64,000 nucleotides of DNA. Source: VRUE01 sp963837735 (GTDB lineage Bacteria; Actinomycetota; Thermoleophilia; Solirubrobacterales; 70-9). The notes under the pieces were generated by a model. The model ran no database searches. It worked only from the letters and a program-made list of their open reading frames with translations, and had not been told where the DNA came from. The stretch is taken from NCBI GenBank assembly GCA_963837735.1, contig CAWIOM010000006.1, forward strand, positions 82,794-146,793. Reading direction: 5' to 3'. The translations under genes and the position numbers were made by a program. Shown piece by piece: positions 45,781-54,503 of this stretch. Every line of letters starts with the position of its first letter. Within the stretch, counting starts at the first letter, position 1.

Positions 45781-46986
45781 ATGGGGATCCACGTCGACAC
45801 CGAGTCCTTCTTCGTGATCGTCGTGATCTCGGCGCTGGCGGCCGTCACCGTCGCGATCCTGCCCCGCCGGCTGGCGCCGCCGGTGGTCGTGCTCGAGCTG
45901 CTGCTCGGCATCGTCGTCGGCCCGGAAGTCCTCGACATCGCCAAAACCGACGACTTCATCGACTTCTTCTCCAACCTCGGCCTCGGCATGCTCTTCTTCT
46001 TCGCCGGCTACGAGATCGACTTCGAGCGGATCCGGGGGGCACCGATCAAGCTCGGCGCCTGGGGCTGGCTGCTCTCGATCGGGATCGCCTACGCGATCGG
46101 CGGGCTCCTCGCCGCCGGCGGCGTGATCATCTCGTTCCTCTACGTCGGCTCGGCGATGGCGACGACGGCGATCGGCACCCTGATCCCGATCCTCCGCGAC
46201 AAGGGCGAGCTGAGGTCCACCTTCGGCACCTACCTGCTGGCCGCCGGCGGCGTCGGCGAGTTCGGGCCGATCCTCCTCGTCACCCTCTTCCTCTCCACCG
46301 ACCACCCCCTGCACGAGGCGGCGATCCTGATCGCCTTCGTGCTGCTGGCGATCGCCGTCGCCCTGATCTCCGTGCGGCTGGCATGGCGCGGCTGGCCGGC
46401 CCTGGAGCGCACCTTCGAGGCAAGCAGCCAGCTGGCGGTGCGGATCACCGTCGTCCTCATCTTCGGCCTCGTCCTGCTCGCCGGCAAGCTCGGCCTCGAC
46501 GTCCTGATCGGCGGCTTCGTCGCCGGGATGATCGTCCGCCTCTCGCTCAAGGGCCACGAGCTGAAAGTTTTCGAGTCGAAGCTGACCGCGGTCGGATTCG
46601 GCTTCTTCGTCCCCTTCTTCTTCGTCACCAGCGGCATCCAGTTCGACCTGGCGGCGCTCGGCTCGCTCGGCGCGATCGCCAAGCTCTTCATGTTCTTCGG
46701 CCTCTTCCTGGTCGTCCGCGGCGCCCCGGCGCTGCTCCTCTACCGCCACGCGCTCGGGGCCCGCGACCGCGCCGCCCTCGCCTTCTTCTCGGCGACCGAG
46801 CTGCCCCTCGTCGTCGCGATCACGACGATCGCGGTCGAGGTCGGCCACATGAAATCCTCGACCGCCGCCGGCCTCGTCGGCGCGGCGATGCTCTCGACGC
46901 TCGTCTACCCCTTCGCCGGCCTGGCGCTGCGCCAGTCGAAGGGGGAGGAGCCGGCAGGGGCCGCCGGGGCGGCGGCACCCGGCTAG
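45781..46986 (+). CDS. CPA2/Kef-type cation:proton antiporter
   Basis: 401 residues, about 12 membrane segments, with VVVLELLLGIVVGPEVL, LGLGMLFFFAGYEIDF and SAMATTAIGTLIPIL, features of the CPA2 (KefB/GerN) family. No RCK/TrkA domain follows, so regulation may be by pH or partner proteins. TAAGAT lies about 10 nt before the ATG with no Shine-Dalgarno sequence, so a leaderless or very short leader is likely. It is a separate family from the CPA1 antiporter at 2480-3685. Confidence 0.88.
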   Translation: MGIHVDTESFFVIVVISALAAVTVAILPRRLAPPVVVLELLLGIVVGPEVLDIAKTDDFIDFFSNLGLGMLFFFAGYEIDFERIRGAPIKLGAWGWLLSIGIAYAIGGLLAAGGVIISFLYVGSAMATTAIGTLIPILRDKGELRSTFGTYLLAAGGVGEFGPILLVTLFLSTDHPLHEAAILIAFVLLAIAVALISVRLAWRGWPALERTFEASSQLAVRITVVLIFGLVLLAGKLGLDVLIGGFVAGMIVRLSLKGHELKVFESKLTAVGFGFFVPFFFVTSGIQFDLAALGSLGAIAKLFMFFGLFLVVRGAPALLLYRHALGARDRAALAFFSATELPLVVAITTIAVEVGHMKSSTAAGLVGAAMLSTLVYPFAGLALRQSKGEEPAGAAGAAAPG

Positions 46987-47001
46987 CTCAGCGCCTGCGC
47001 T

Positions 47002-47511
47002 TCACCGCTTGGAGCACTTCTTCCGGGCGGCAGCGCCGCCGCCACGGTGATGTGCGCCCTTGCCCTTCTTCTTCTTGCAGCGCTTCTTCCTCTTCTTCTT
47101 GTGCGGGGGCGCGGGAGCGGGGGGCGGGGCCAGGCCGGTGCCCGACAGCGCCGCAGTCGGACTCGTCGGGCCGCCCGAGGGGATTGCGGCGACGCTGGCC
47201 AGCACCCCGATCTGGAGGCCGACTTCGAACGGCTTGAAGACGACCGACACCGAGCAGCTCTCCCCCACTTTGAGGACCGGCGGGCAGTCGTTCGTCGTCA
47301 CTTCGTACTGGCCGTTGCCGAAGGCTTCCGGCGACGTCGTCATCTGATGGTCGACGGCCGAGATCGTGAAGGCCTGGGGGGCGCTGGTGCCCCGGACACT
47401 GACCGAGCCGAAGTCGGCGGTGGGCGGGGTGATCGTGTTGTCTGCGGATGCCGTTGCGACGGTGCCCGCAAGACAGAGGACGACTGCACAGAGGATCGAG
47501 AGGCGACGCAT
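47002..47511 (-). CDS. Small secreted protein with ASH-like beta domain and basic tail
   Basis: 169 residues: signal peptide (LSILCAVVLCLAGTVATASA), then ITPPTADFGSVSVRGTSAPQAFTI and CPPVLKVGESCSVSVVFKPFEVG, the pattern of ASPM-SPD-2-Hydin/choice-of-anchor D beta domains, including a likely disulfide (Cys pair in NDCPP and ESCSV). After ALSGTGLA comes a Pro stretch and a Lys/Arg-rich tail (KKKRKKRCKKKKGKG) that could bind anionic wall polymers. GGAAGGAG precedes the ATG. Function unknown. Confidence 0.75.
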   Translation of the reverse strand: MRRLSILCAVVLCLAGTVATASADNTITPPTADFGSVSVRGTSAPQAFTISAVDHQMTTSPEAFGNGQYEVTTNDCPPVLKVGESCSVSVVFKPFEVGLQIGVLASVAAIPSGGPTSPTAALSGTGLAPPPAPAPPHKKKRKKRCKKKKGKGAHHRGGGAAARKKCSKR

Positions 47512-47605
47512 GAGGACTCCTTCCAGGTGGACGAGACGCCCGCATGGTCTCAGCCATGGCCGGCGTCCGCAATACCCATTACTCGACCCATATGATCACC
47601 CTCCC

Positions 47606-47677
47606 GGGCGCGTAGCTCAGTGGGAGAGCGCTCGCTTCACACGCGAGAGGTCGCTGGTTCGAAACCAGCCGTGCCCA
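47606..47677 (+). tRNA. tRNA-Val (anticodon CAC)
   Basis: Full cloverleaf: acceptor GGGCGCG/CGTGCCC with one G-U pair, D-arm GCTC-AGTGGGA-GAGC, anticodon stem CTCGC/GCGAG with loop TTCACAC (anticodon CAC at 47638-47640), variable AGGTC, T-arm GCTGG-TTCGAAA-CCAGC, discriminator A at 47677; CCA is not encoded. TATGAT at 47591-47596 fits a -10 box. A partial copy of the 3' 48 nt lies at 57694-57741. Confidence 0.96.
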
Positions 47678-47706
47678 TGCCCCCAGGTCCCATCGTCGTG
47701 GCTTCT

Positions 47707-48152
47707 CTACTGGACGGGGAGCTGGTGCTTCCGCCTGGGCGGGTGCTTCTTCCTGCCCTTCTTGACGCACTTGCCGTGCTTGAGCCTCTTGCCCTTCTTC
47801 CCTCCGCCGAACGGGTCTTCGCCTTCGAAGCCGGCCGCCCCGCCGTGCCTCCGGCCGTGAGTTGGCTCCGCCGCTGCCACCGATCGAGATCGCGTGGACC
47901 GCGACGACGCCCGTGGGCACGACGAAGGTCTGCTCGCCACCGGTGTAGGTAGGTCTCGGTGACCACAGCCTGCGCGAATGTCGCGGCCACGGCTGATGTC
48001 ACGGCGGCAAGGCAAAATGCAGACAAGAGGCCGCCGATCCCCAGACACTGCGACGCCCTGTTGACGGCGAGGAAAGATGGTGTTGGCCCACCACTGACGT
48101 TCGCGAGAGCCCCACGGGCTATGGCGAAGTCAAGCTGCCTCATTCCTCGCAT
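47707..48152 (-). pseudogene. Short relative of the Gly-rich surface protein, two frameshifts
   Basis: The N-terminal part has a secretion signal (IGGLLSAFCLAAVTSAVAATFAQA). After the first frameshift, about 47940, it reads GEQTFVVPTGVVAVHAISIGGSGG, close to the start of the mature protein of the gene at 59836-61186 (FAVPAGVESLTITATGGAGG). After a second frameshift, about 47850, it ends in a Lys-rich tail (GKKGKRLKHGKCVKKGRKKH). It would be about 147 residues if two insertions were removed, far shorter than its relative. It lies directly after tRNA-Val, so it may be a truncated copy. Confidence 0.5.
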
Positions 48153-48186
48153 CGAAGCCTCACCACCGGGTCAAACGATCAGCCTC

Positions 48187-48228
48187 CGGTGAGAGCTTTC
48201 TCACCGCGACGTTAGGGCCGCGTTAGGC
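48187..48228 (+). promoter_or_regulatory. Inverted and 11-nt direct repeats upstream of a lipoprotein gene
   Basis: Inverted repeat CGGTGAGA (48187-48194) and TCTCACCG (48199-48206), then direct repeats GTTAGG at 48211 and 48222, exactly 11 nt apart, the period of OmpR/PhoB-family sites. The sequence differs from the pstS element. The ATG-proximal lipoprotein gene starts at 48277. Confidence 0.35.
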
Positions 48229-48276
48229 GGCCCCAATTGATTGTGCGCTCTGATCAAGCGACCAAGGGAATGAAAC

Positions 48277-48813
48277 GTGAACCGGATATCGATGAAGTGC
48301 ACGGTGGGCTCACTCGCCATCGTGGCCGCCGCGCTCGCGGGCTGCGGTGGAAGCTCTGGGACGGGTGCCTCGACGACAACGAGTGCGGTGAGCACGACCT
48401 CGGCCGCGGCGGAATCGGCGCCGTCGGTGGTCATCGGGACATACAAGACACCCGAAGATGGAACACTCATCGTCGGCACCAACAACAGGACGCTCTACGT
48501 GCTCAAGGGGGACGAAAAGTCCACATCCGCTCACGATAAGTCGAGCACGTGCAACGGCTCCTGCGCGGCGGTGTGGCCGCCGGTGCTCACCTCCGGCACT
48601 CCGGCGGTGACTGGTGGAGCCAACGCGTCCCTCATCGGCCTTACGACACGCAGCAACGGCACTGAACAGGTCACCTACAACGGCCTCCCCCTTTACTACT
48701 ACGCGGCCGACACGAAGGCGGGCCAGGCCACAGGCAACCATTTGACGGACAGCTTCGGGCTCTGGCTCGGCATGCTCCCGAGCGGCAAGCTCGCTCCGGA
48801 CGGCGCCGATTGA
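48277..48813 (+). CDS. Lipoprotein with Yx(FWY)xxD motifs (COG4315 family)
   Basis: 178 residues. Lipoprotein signal with lipobox LAGC (SLAIVAAALAGCGGS), a Ser/Thr-rich tether, and then two family repeats: NRTLYVLKGDEK with CNGSCAAVWPPVL, and GLPLYYYAADTKAGQATGN with DSFGLWLGMLPSGK. It is a paralogue of the protein at 3777-4238, which lacks the lipid anchor. GTG 48277 is used; ATG 48292 would also keep the signal. The role is unknown; the family is often found with redox and envelope genes. Confidence 0.82.
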   Translation: MNRISMKCTVGSLAIVAAALAGCGGSSGTGASTTTSAVSTTSAAAESAPSVVIGTYKTPEDGTLIVGTNNRTLYVLKGDEKSTSAHDKSSTCNGSCAAVWPPVLTSGTPAVTGGANASLIGLTTRSNGTEQVTYNGLPLYYYAADTKAGQATGNHLTDSFGLWLGMLPSGKLAPDGAD

Positions 48814-48830
48814 GCTAGGGCGGAAGCAAG

Positions 48831-48866
48831 CAGCGCGTCGGGGGTACCGCGGGGCCCCCGGCGCTG
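48831..48866 (+). terminator. Imperfect GC-rich hairpin after the lipoprotein gene
   Basis: CAGCGCGTCGGGGG (48831-48844) pairs imperfectly with CCCCCGGCGCTG (48855-48866) around a 10-nt loop, 17 bp after the stop. There is no T-run, so it may work as a Rho-independent-like or attenuating structure for the convergent desaturase gene as well. Confidence 0.4.
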
Positions 48867-48948
48867 CGAGGAGGTGTGCGGCTCTCTCAACCGATGAAGC
48901 CGCTTCCGAAAGTCGATCAACCCGACCGCGGAAAGGCGTCCTCTGTGC

Positions 48949-50010
48949 CTAGGCGAGTGCCTTCACCTCGCGCCAGGTCAGCAAGCGGCCGCTTCTGCGG
49001 TCGATCACCTTGAGTCGAATCGCCCTCAGGCCATCGACAAAGCCGAGCACCGGAACGTCGTCGAAGATCGGGCTCTCGTCGTGGGCGCGCTGGAGGTTGT
49101 AGTTGGGGATCTTGGCGCTGAGATGGTGGACATGATGGAGGCCGATATTGCCGGTGAAGAACTGGAGAATCTTCGGAAGCTTCAGGTAGGAGCTGCCCTG
49201 CAGAGCGGCATCTGCGTAGCTCCACCGATCGGAACTCTCCCAGTAGACGTCCTCGAACTGATGTTGGACATAGAACATGAAGACCCCCAGCGTGCCGGCG
49301 AGGACCGCCGTCGGTATCTGTACGAGCAGCCATGCCTGTAGGCCGACGAGCCAGGAGATCGCGGCGATCAGCAGCGCCAGGACGAGGTTCGTGGCGAGGA
49401 TGCTGCGGCGCTGGCGGGGTCGCATCTTGTTGGACCAGATGCGCGGCCCGATCATCAGCGACCAGATCGGCCCGATCCCGAACATCACCACCGGATTGCG
49501 GAAGAGACGGTAACCCAGCCGCGATTTCCAAGGCCGGGAGAGATACTCCTCGACCGTGAGCGTCGGGACGTCCCCGGTCCCGCGCCGGTCGAGATCGCCG
49601 GAGCTGCCGTGGTGGACGGCATGGTTATGGCGCCAGTTGGCGAACGGCTGAAAGACGAGCAACCCGGTCAACCTGCCCACCCATAGGTTCGCTCGCTTGC
49701 TCGGCAGGAAGGAGCCGTGTGCGCAGTCGTGAAAGACGATGAACGTCCTCAGCAGGAAGCCCGCCGCTGGGATAGCGAGGGCGAAGATGATCCAGACCGA
49801 GATGTCGAGACTGAAGTACATCGCCACGGAAAGAGCCAGGTAGGGCACCACCGAGGTTGCAAGATCGAGCAGGCTGTGGGGCAACGAGGGTCGCTCGTGA
49901 GGAGCAACCGCCTCGCGCCAATAGAGGCGATCGGGCCGCGGGTCGGCGTCGATCGGCTCAGGGGTCGGTGTGGCTGCTGGGCTCACGACGAGTGACCGTA
50001 TCCTTCCCAC
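48949..50010 (-). CDS. Membrane fatty-acid desaturase
   Basis: 353 residues. The three histidine boxes of acyl-lipid desaturases are FHDCAHGSF, RHNHAVHHG and HHVHHLS, which bind the di-iron centre; four membrane segments lie around them. It introduces a double bond in membrane fatty acids, probably using O2 and reduced ferredoxin, in keeping with an aerobic respiratory gene set next door. GTG start at 50010 is weakly supported; another GTG lies a few codons inside. Regiospecificity cannot be told. Confidence 0.9.
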   Translation of the reverse strand: MGRIRSLVVSPAATPTPEPIDADPRPDRLYWREAVAPHERPSLPHSLLDLATSVVPYLALSVAMYFSLDISVWIIFALAIPAAGFLLRTFIVFHDCAHGSFLPSKRANLWVGRLTGLLVFQPFANWRHNHAVHHGSSGDLDRRGTGDVPTLTVEEYLSRPWKSRLGYRLFRNPVVMFGIGPIWSLMIGPRIWSNKMRPRQRRSILATNLVLALLIAAISWLVGLQAWLLVQIPTAVLAGTLGVFMFYVQHQFEDVYWESSDRWSYADAALQGSSYLKLPKILQFFTGNIGLHHVHHLSAKIPNYNLQRAHDESPIFDDVPVLGFVDGLRAIRLKVIDRRSGRLLTWREVKALA

Positions 50011-50194
50011 CTAAAGCCCGGTGTCGCCCCAGCCCCGGTCGGATGGACTGCCTGATCCAGGCTTTGCCGAACCTTTACGGGGACTTATCGGGGCGCTGAC
50101 CTCCGATTCGCAAGATTGGGACCCCCTCCCCGCCCGTCAGTGATCGCCACCGCGCAATCTGGGTAGGGACCACCAACGCAAGGAGGAAGTCCCG

Positions 50195-50344
50195 ATGTCG
50201 ATTTCCGTGATCATCGCAGTGAACATGGGAGCCGCCATGATCCTGTCGGCGACTCTCGCAGCGGTCATGCTCGTCCCGACGCGACTGCGGTCGCGAGCCG
50301 ATCTGGCAGCCGATCGAGGATCAGTAGCCGCAGGCTCAGCCTGA
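50195..50344 (+). CDS. Small membrane protein, 49 residues
   Basis: A short ORF with a very good Shine-Dalgarno sequence (AAGGAGG at 50180-50186, 8 nt before the ATG). The product is MSISVIIAVNMGAAMILSAT followed by a second hydrophobic part, LAAVMLVPTRLRSR, and a polar tail: one membrane helix with a cytoplasmic basic flank. It ends 9 bp inside the convergent Sco gene. The only candidate gene between 50011 and 50335. Function unknown. Confidence 0.6.
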   Translation: MSISVIIAVNMGAAMILSATLAAVMLVPTRLRSRADLAADRGSVAAGSA

Positions 50345-50984
50345 CCCTTCGTCGGCCAGCGTCTTCAGATCGGTGCTGATCCAGCCGGGTAGGAACGGGT
50401 AGACCATGCCCGCCCGCTCGAAGCCGCTCGAATCGATGAGGTAGAGAGCATCGGTGTGTTCGATGTCGCCGGTCGCCCGCCGGACTTCGATCCCGTAGTC
50501 GGTCCCAAACCCGTTCGAGCCGCTTCTTCGATCCCAACAGCCAGCGCCAGCGGAACCCGGCCAGCCCGAATCGCTTGATCGCCCGCCGCGCGGAGCCGGG
50601 GGTGTCTTCCCAGGGATTGACACTGACGGCAACCACGGCCGCTCGCTGGGAGTCGGGCACCGTCTCGAGGGCCGCGGCGATCGCCCTCCCCTCAAGTGGG
50701 CACTCCTGATGGCACTGCGAGTCCATGAAGGTGAGGATGATGGGCTGCCCGCGCATCGACGCGAGGGAGAAGGTGTGGCCGTCGGAATCTCTCAGCGCGA
50801 AGTCGGGTGCCTCGCGCAGGCCGGTGGGCCATGCCGCCTGACCTCGGATCGGCGCCGGCCCACCCTGACCGGAAGCACCGTCGCCGGAGAGGCTGTGGAT
50901 TCCGAGGCCAAGCAGGATGCCGACCAGGGCCGCACCCGCCACCACAAGGGCGCCGACCCGCCGGCTCGTTCGGGATCGCCTCAA
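50336..50984 (-). CDS. Sco1/SenC-type copper chaperone (one frameshift)
   Basis: About 215 residues. N-terminal membrane anchor (VGALVVAGAALVGILLGLG), then a thioredoxin-like domain with the copper-binding motif SQCHQECP (CxxxCP) and the downstream His in IEHTDALYLID. Sco proteins deliver copper to the CuA site of cytochrome oxidase subunit II; the oxidase operon lies directly upstream on the same strand. Removing one G near 50510-50520 joins the frames (RVWTDYGIEV). TTG start at 50984, with AAAGGA upstream. Confidence 0.88.
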
Positions 50985-51012
50985 CGGCTTGATCCTTTCT
51001 CCTCCGGCCGCG

Positions 51013-51147
51013 TCAGAGGCGCTTCCTGCTTGCCAACGCGTAGCAGGCGAGGACGGCGATCAGCACGACCAGGGGGAAGACCGTCGAGAACACCCCTGAG
51101 AAGCTGGTCCAGCCCGCGTCCGCGAGCAGCAGCTGAGTCATCTGCAT
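51013..51147 (-). CDS. Small single-span protein of the oxidase operon, 44 residues
   Basis: MQMTQLLLADAGWTSFSGVF followed by one membrane segment (FPLVVLIAVLACYALASRKRL). AGGAG lies 12 nt before the ATG, and the gene begins 1 bp after the ctaG stop. Small subunits such as CtaF/CcoQ-like proteins are common in oxidase operons, so this may be one, but no family match is evident. Confidence 0.6.
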   Translation of the reverse strand: MQMTQLLLADAGWTSFSGVFSTVFPLVVLIAVLACYALASRKRL

Positions 51148-51148
51148 T

Positions 51149-52015
51149 TCATCCCACTCCTGTCTGCACTGTTTTGGGCCTGGCGGCGGCACGGGCCCGA
51201 GAGTCGCGGGGCTCCAGCCACCGATAGGCAATGAGGATGATCGCAATCGTGTACGAGAGAGAGCCCGGCACCCACATCACTCCGGCCGCGAACTGCTGAT
51301 CGGTGAGCGCGGAGATGTGGCCCGGCCGGCTCGCCTCGGCTGCGTAGGCCGAGTAGAGCGGGGAACCGGCCAGTGCCAGGACGATCGCCAGCACCCAGCC
51401 GACCACCATCGTGGACGCGAGGTAGACCACCTTCGCGGGCTCGCTGAGCGGCGAGCGCCAGGGCGGCGAGTCGATCACTCGGGTCCACAGCAGCAGTGCG
51501 GCGGCGAAGAAGGAGAGGTGCTCGAGCGCATGAATCACCGGCCAGCGCAGGGCGAGGTCATAGAGAGCCGGAAGGTGCCAGGCGCAGAAGTTCACGTTGA
51601 AGATCAGCCAGGAGCCGACCGCCCCACCGGCGATTGCCGCGGCCCGATTCAGCGGCGGGCGGCCCGGTCGGACCAGCGCCCGTGTCAGTGGCCGGCGAAT
51701 GCCGAGCGGCACCCCACGCCACATCCTGGTCCAGGGGCGGGCCAGGGCGAGCAACGGCGCTGCCACGCCGATCAACAGGAGGTGCTGAGCCATATGGGCC
51801 CAGAAGAGCTCGTCGGCGAGCTCGTCCAGCTGCGAGTCGACCGCGCCCACGATCGCGAGCAGTCCGGCCACGAAGGCCGCCGTGCGCCAGCGGTCCGCGG
51901 CTCGCGCCGGGCGCCGCCCCCTTCCCCCGAGCCAGTACAGCAGTGCCGCACCGATGACCCAGAGCAGGGCCGGCCCGCCGGTCCAGTCGAGCGGTGCGCT
52001 GAGACTCGCGGCCAC
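51149..52015 (-). CDS. Cytochrome oxidase assembly protein, CtaG/caa3 type
   Basis: 288 residues with seven predicted membrane segments. The family histidines are visible in FWAHMAQHLLLIGVAAPLL, FCAWHLPALYDLAL and HALEHLSFFAAALLLW. Proteins of this family (Bacillus CtaG type, DUF1404-like) assist copper delivery or assembly of caa3 oxidase. GTG start at 52015, 3 bp after the subunit III stop. Fits an assembly role within the oxidase operon. Confidence 0.85.
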   Translation of the reverse strand: MAASLSAPLDWTGGPALLWVIGAALLYWLGGRGRRPARAADRWRTAAFVAGLLAIVGAVDSQLDELADELFWAHMAQHLLLIGVAAPLLALARPWTRMWRGVPLGIRRPLTRALVRPGRPPLNRAAAIAGGAVGSWLIFNVNFCAWHLPALYDLALRWPVIHALEHLSFFAAALLLWTRVIDSPPWRSPLSEPAKVVYLASTMVVGWVLAIVLALAGSPLYSAYAAEASRPGHISALTDQQFAAGVMWVPGSLSYTIAIILIAYRWLEPRDSRARAAARPKTVQTGVG

Positions 52016-52018
52016 CGC

Positions 52019-52612
52019 TCAGACCAGGTAGAGGACTATCCACGCGAGCACGCCGATGCCCATGAGCAGCGCCCAATAATGCGCGCCCGGGGCAAAGCCC
52101 TCGGGCGGCGGGGCGCCGCGGTTGCGAAGACCCGAGGCGAACACGGTCTCCACCCGGTACATGGCGAGCAGGACAACGACGACGTAGAGCGCGGTCCAGC
52201 CGAAGAAGACGCTCGCGTAGCCGCCGCTTTCGGGCCCGAACGAGATGTGGGCGTACTCGAACGCCTGCGCGGCGCAGCCGAAGAGCCCCAGAACGAGCGC
52301 GACGCCGGCCGCGGCGACCCAGCCGCGGCCGTTGCGAGCCGCCCACGAGGAGTAGGAGAAGGAAACGGCACTGAGTGCAAACGCCGCGGCGATCGCGATC
52401 CCGAAGCCGGTGGACGGGTCGACGCCGGGCGGGCGCCAGAGGCCGCTGTTGTCGAGCGAGCGCAGGTAGAAGTAGGCAAAGACGAAACCGAGGAAGAACA
52501 TGACCGTCGCCCCGGCGATCAGCGCGAAGCCGATCCGGTCGATCCGCTCATGGAGCTCTCCGGTCTCGGCGTAGCCGCCTGCGTCAGCTTGGGTGTGCGT
52601 GGCGTCGTCCAT
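52019..52612 (-). CDS. ctaE: Cytochrome c oxidase subunit III
   Basis: 197 residues, five predicted membrane segments, with GFALIAGATVMFFLGFVFAYFYLRS at the start and AQAFEYAHISFGPESGGYASVFFGWTALYVV, which contains the conserved EYxH-like motif and Glu of subunit III. It stabilises subunit I. It is shorter than the mitochondrial type but normal for bacterial caa3 oxidases. Begins 6 bp after the stop of ctaD. Confidence 0.88.
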   Translation of the reverse strand: MDDATHTQADAGGYAETGELHERIDRIGFALIAGATVMFFLGFVFAYFYLRSLDNSGLWRPPGVDPSTGFGIAIAAAFALSAVSFSYSSWAARNGRGWVAAAGVALVLGLFGCAAQAFEYAHISFGPESGGYASVFFGWTALYVVVVLLAMYRVETVFASGLRNRGAPPPEGFAPGAHYWALLMGIGVLAWIVLYLV

Positions 52613-52618
52613 CGGTCT

Positions 52619-54503
52619 CTATCCGGAGGCCGGAGCCTCGGCCGGGCCGACCCGGGGCGGCGCCGGCGGAACGCCGTAGTCGTAGGGATCGGAGTCGATC
52701 GTCGGCTGACGCTCGAAGTTCTCGACCGGGTACCGGGGTCGGCGTCTGCCACTCGAGCGACTTCGAATCCCAGGGATTGGCCGCGGCCGGCTTGCGCGCG
52801 ATCGCCAGCGAGTAGACGACATTCGCCAGGAAGACGAGCATCGAGGCGCCGAGGACGAAGGCCGAGACGGAAACCCACACATTGAGCGCCTGAAGGTGCG
52901 TGGGATAGGTCACGACGCGACGCGGCTGCCCCATCAGGCCGAGCGCGAAAAGCGGCGCGAAGGTCGAGTTGAAGGAGATGAACATCGCCCAGAAATGGAT
53001 CTTCCCCAGCCGCTCGTTCAACTCCATGCCGAACATCTTCGGCACCCAGTAGTAGATCGCTGCGAAGAAGGCAAAGATCAGGCCACCCATGATCGTGTAG
53101 TGGAAGTGGGCCATCACGAAGAAGCTGCCGTGGGTGGCGACGTCGCTGGGAACGTCGGAGAGGAAGACACCCGATGCCCCCCCGATGAAGAAGTTGAAGA
53201 ACCAGGCGAGGCAGAAGAGCATCGGCACCGTGTAGCGGATGCGCGCTCTCCATAAGGTCGCCATCCCGGCCAGGAAGACCAGCCCGGTGGGGACCGAGAT
53301 CGCCTCGGTCGAGAACATGTAGAAGGGGCGCAGGGAGGAGTTGAGCCCGCTGACGAAGAGATGGTGCTGCCAGACGAAGAAGCTGAGCAGCGCCACCCCG
53401 AGAATGCCGGCCACCGCGATCCGATATCCCCACAGTGGTTTGCGGGCGAAGACCGGCAGGATCTCCAGGATGATCCCGAAGCCGGGCAGGGCGAGCACGT
53501 AGACCTCCGGGTGGCCGAAGAACCAGAACAGGTTCTGGAACAGGTACGGGCTGCCGCCGGCGCTCGAGAGGAAGTAGGACGTCTGAACGCCGCGATCGAA
53601 GGCGACCATCAGCAGCGCGGCGATCAGGACCGGCGCTGCAAGCACCATCAGGATCGAGGTGCTGAGTGCCCCCCAGCAGAAGATCGGCAACCGTCCCCAG
53701 GTGAGGCCCGGGGCGCGCATGGTGACGATCGTGGCGATCAGGTTGAGCCCGAGCAGGGTCATCGATATCCCGACCAGGGCGAAGAAGAAGATGTAGGAGT
53801 CGAAGCCGTAATTGGCCTGGACGTTGAGTGGTGCATATCCAGTCCATCCGGTGGGGAACCCGCCGAAGAAGAGGGTCGACATCAGGATCGTGCCGGCGGC
53901 CATCAAAAGCCAGAAGGTGATGGCCTCGACCCGGGGGAACGCCATCCGGCGTGCCCCGATCATCAGCGGAACGAAGTAGTTGGCGAACGGGCCGAGCACG
54001 CCCGAGGTCATGATCCCCATCATCATCGCCCCGTGCAGGCCGACCAGGGTCAGGTAATTGCCCGCCCCGAAGAGCTGCGGCGAGGGCTTCAGTAGCTCGA
54101 CGCGGATCAGCATCGCGTTGAGCCCCCCCAGGAAGAAGAAGAGCCCGATCCCGAACATGTACTGGATCCCGACCACCTTGTGGTCGGTGCAGAGGCCGAA
54201 GTAGCGGCCCACCCCACCCTTCTCGTTTTCGATGTGGGAGCGATCTCGGCCGAGCATCCTCGCCAACGGATACCTGGCGAAACCGAGCCCGACCAGGAAC
54301 CCGATCACGGCGAACAGGTAGCCGAGCATCAGCGCGACGTCGTTCTGGTTGGTGTCCTCGAAGAAGTCGAGGCTTTCGGCGTGAATCTGGTGGCCGAGCC
54401 ACCAGCCGAAGTAGAAGCCGACGATGCCGAGGAGGAGCCCGCTGAGCAGGTTGAAACCGACCAGGCGGCGCCAGAGCGGCCCGTCGGCCGTTGCCTCGCT
54501 CAT
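52619..54503 (-). CDS. ctaD: Cytochrome c oxidase subunit I (one frameshift near the 3' end)
   Basis: About 627 residues. Haem-copper centre motifs are all present: HGAMMMGIMTSGV (haem a ligand), FWFFGHPEVYVLALPGFGI (CuB His and the His-Tyr crosslink), QHHLFVSGL (two CuB histidines) and HFHYTIMGG (haem a/a3 ligands). It reduces O2 to water with proton pumping. The last about 45 residues are in another frame because of an extra C near 52735; corrected, it ends TPRYPVENFERQPTID to EAPASG. Begins within the stop of ctaC (ATGA). Confidence 0.94.
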
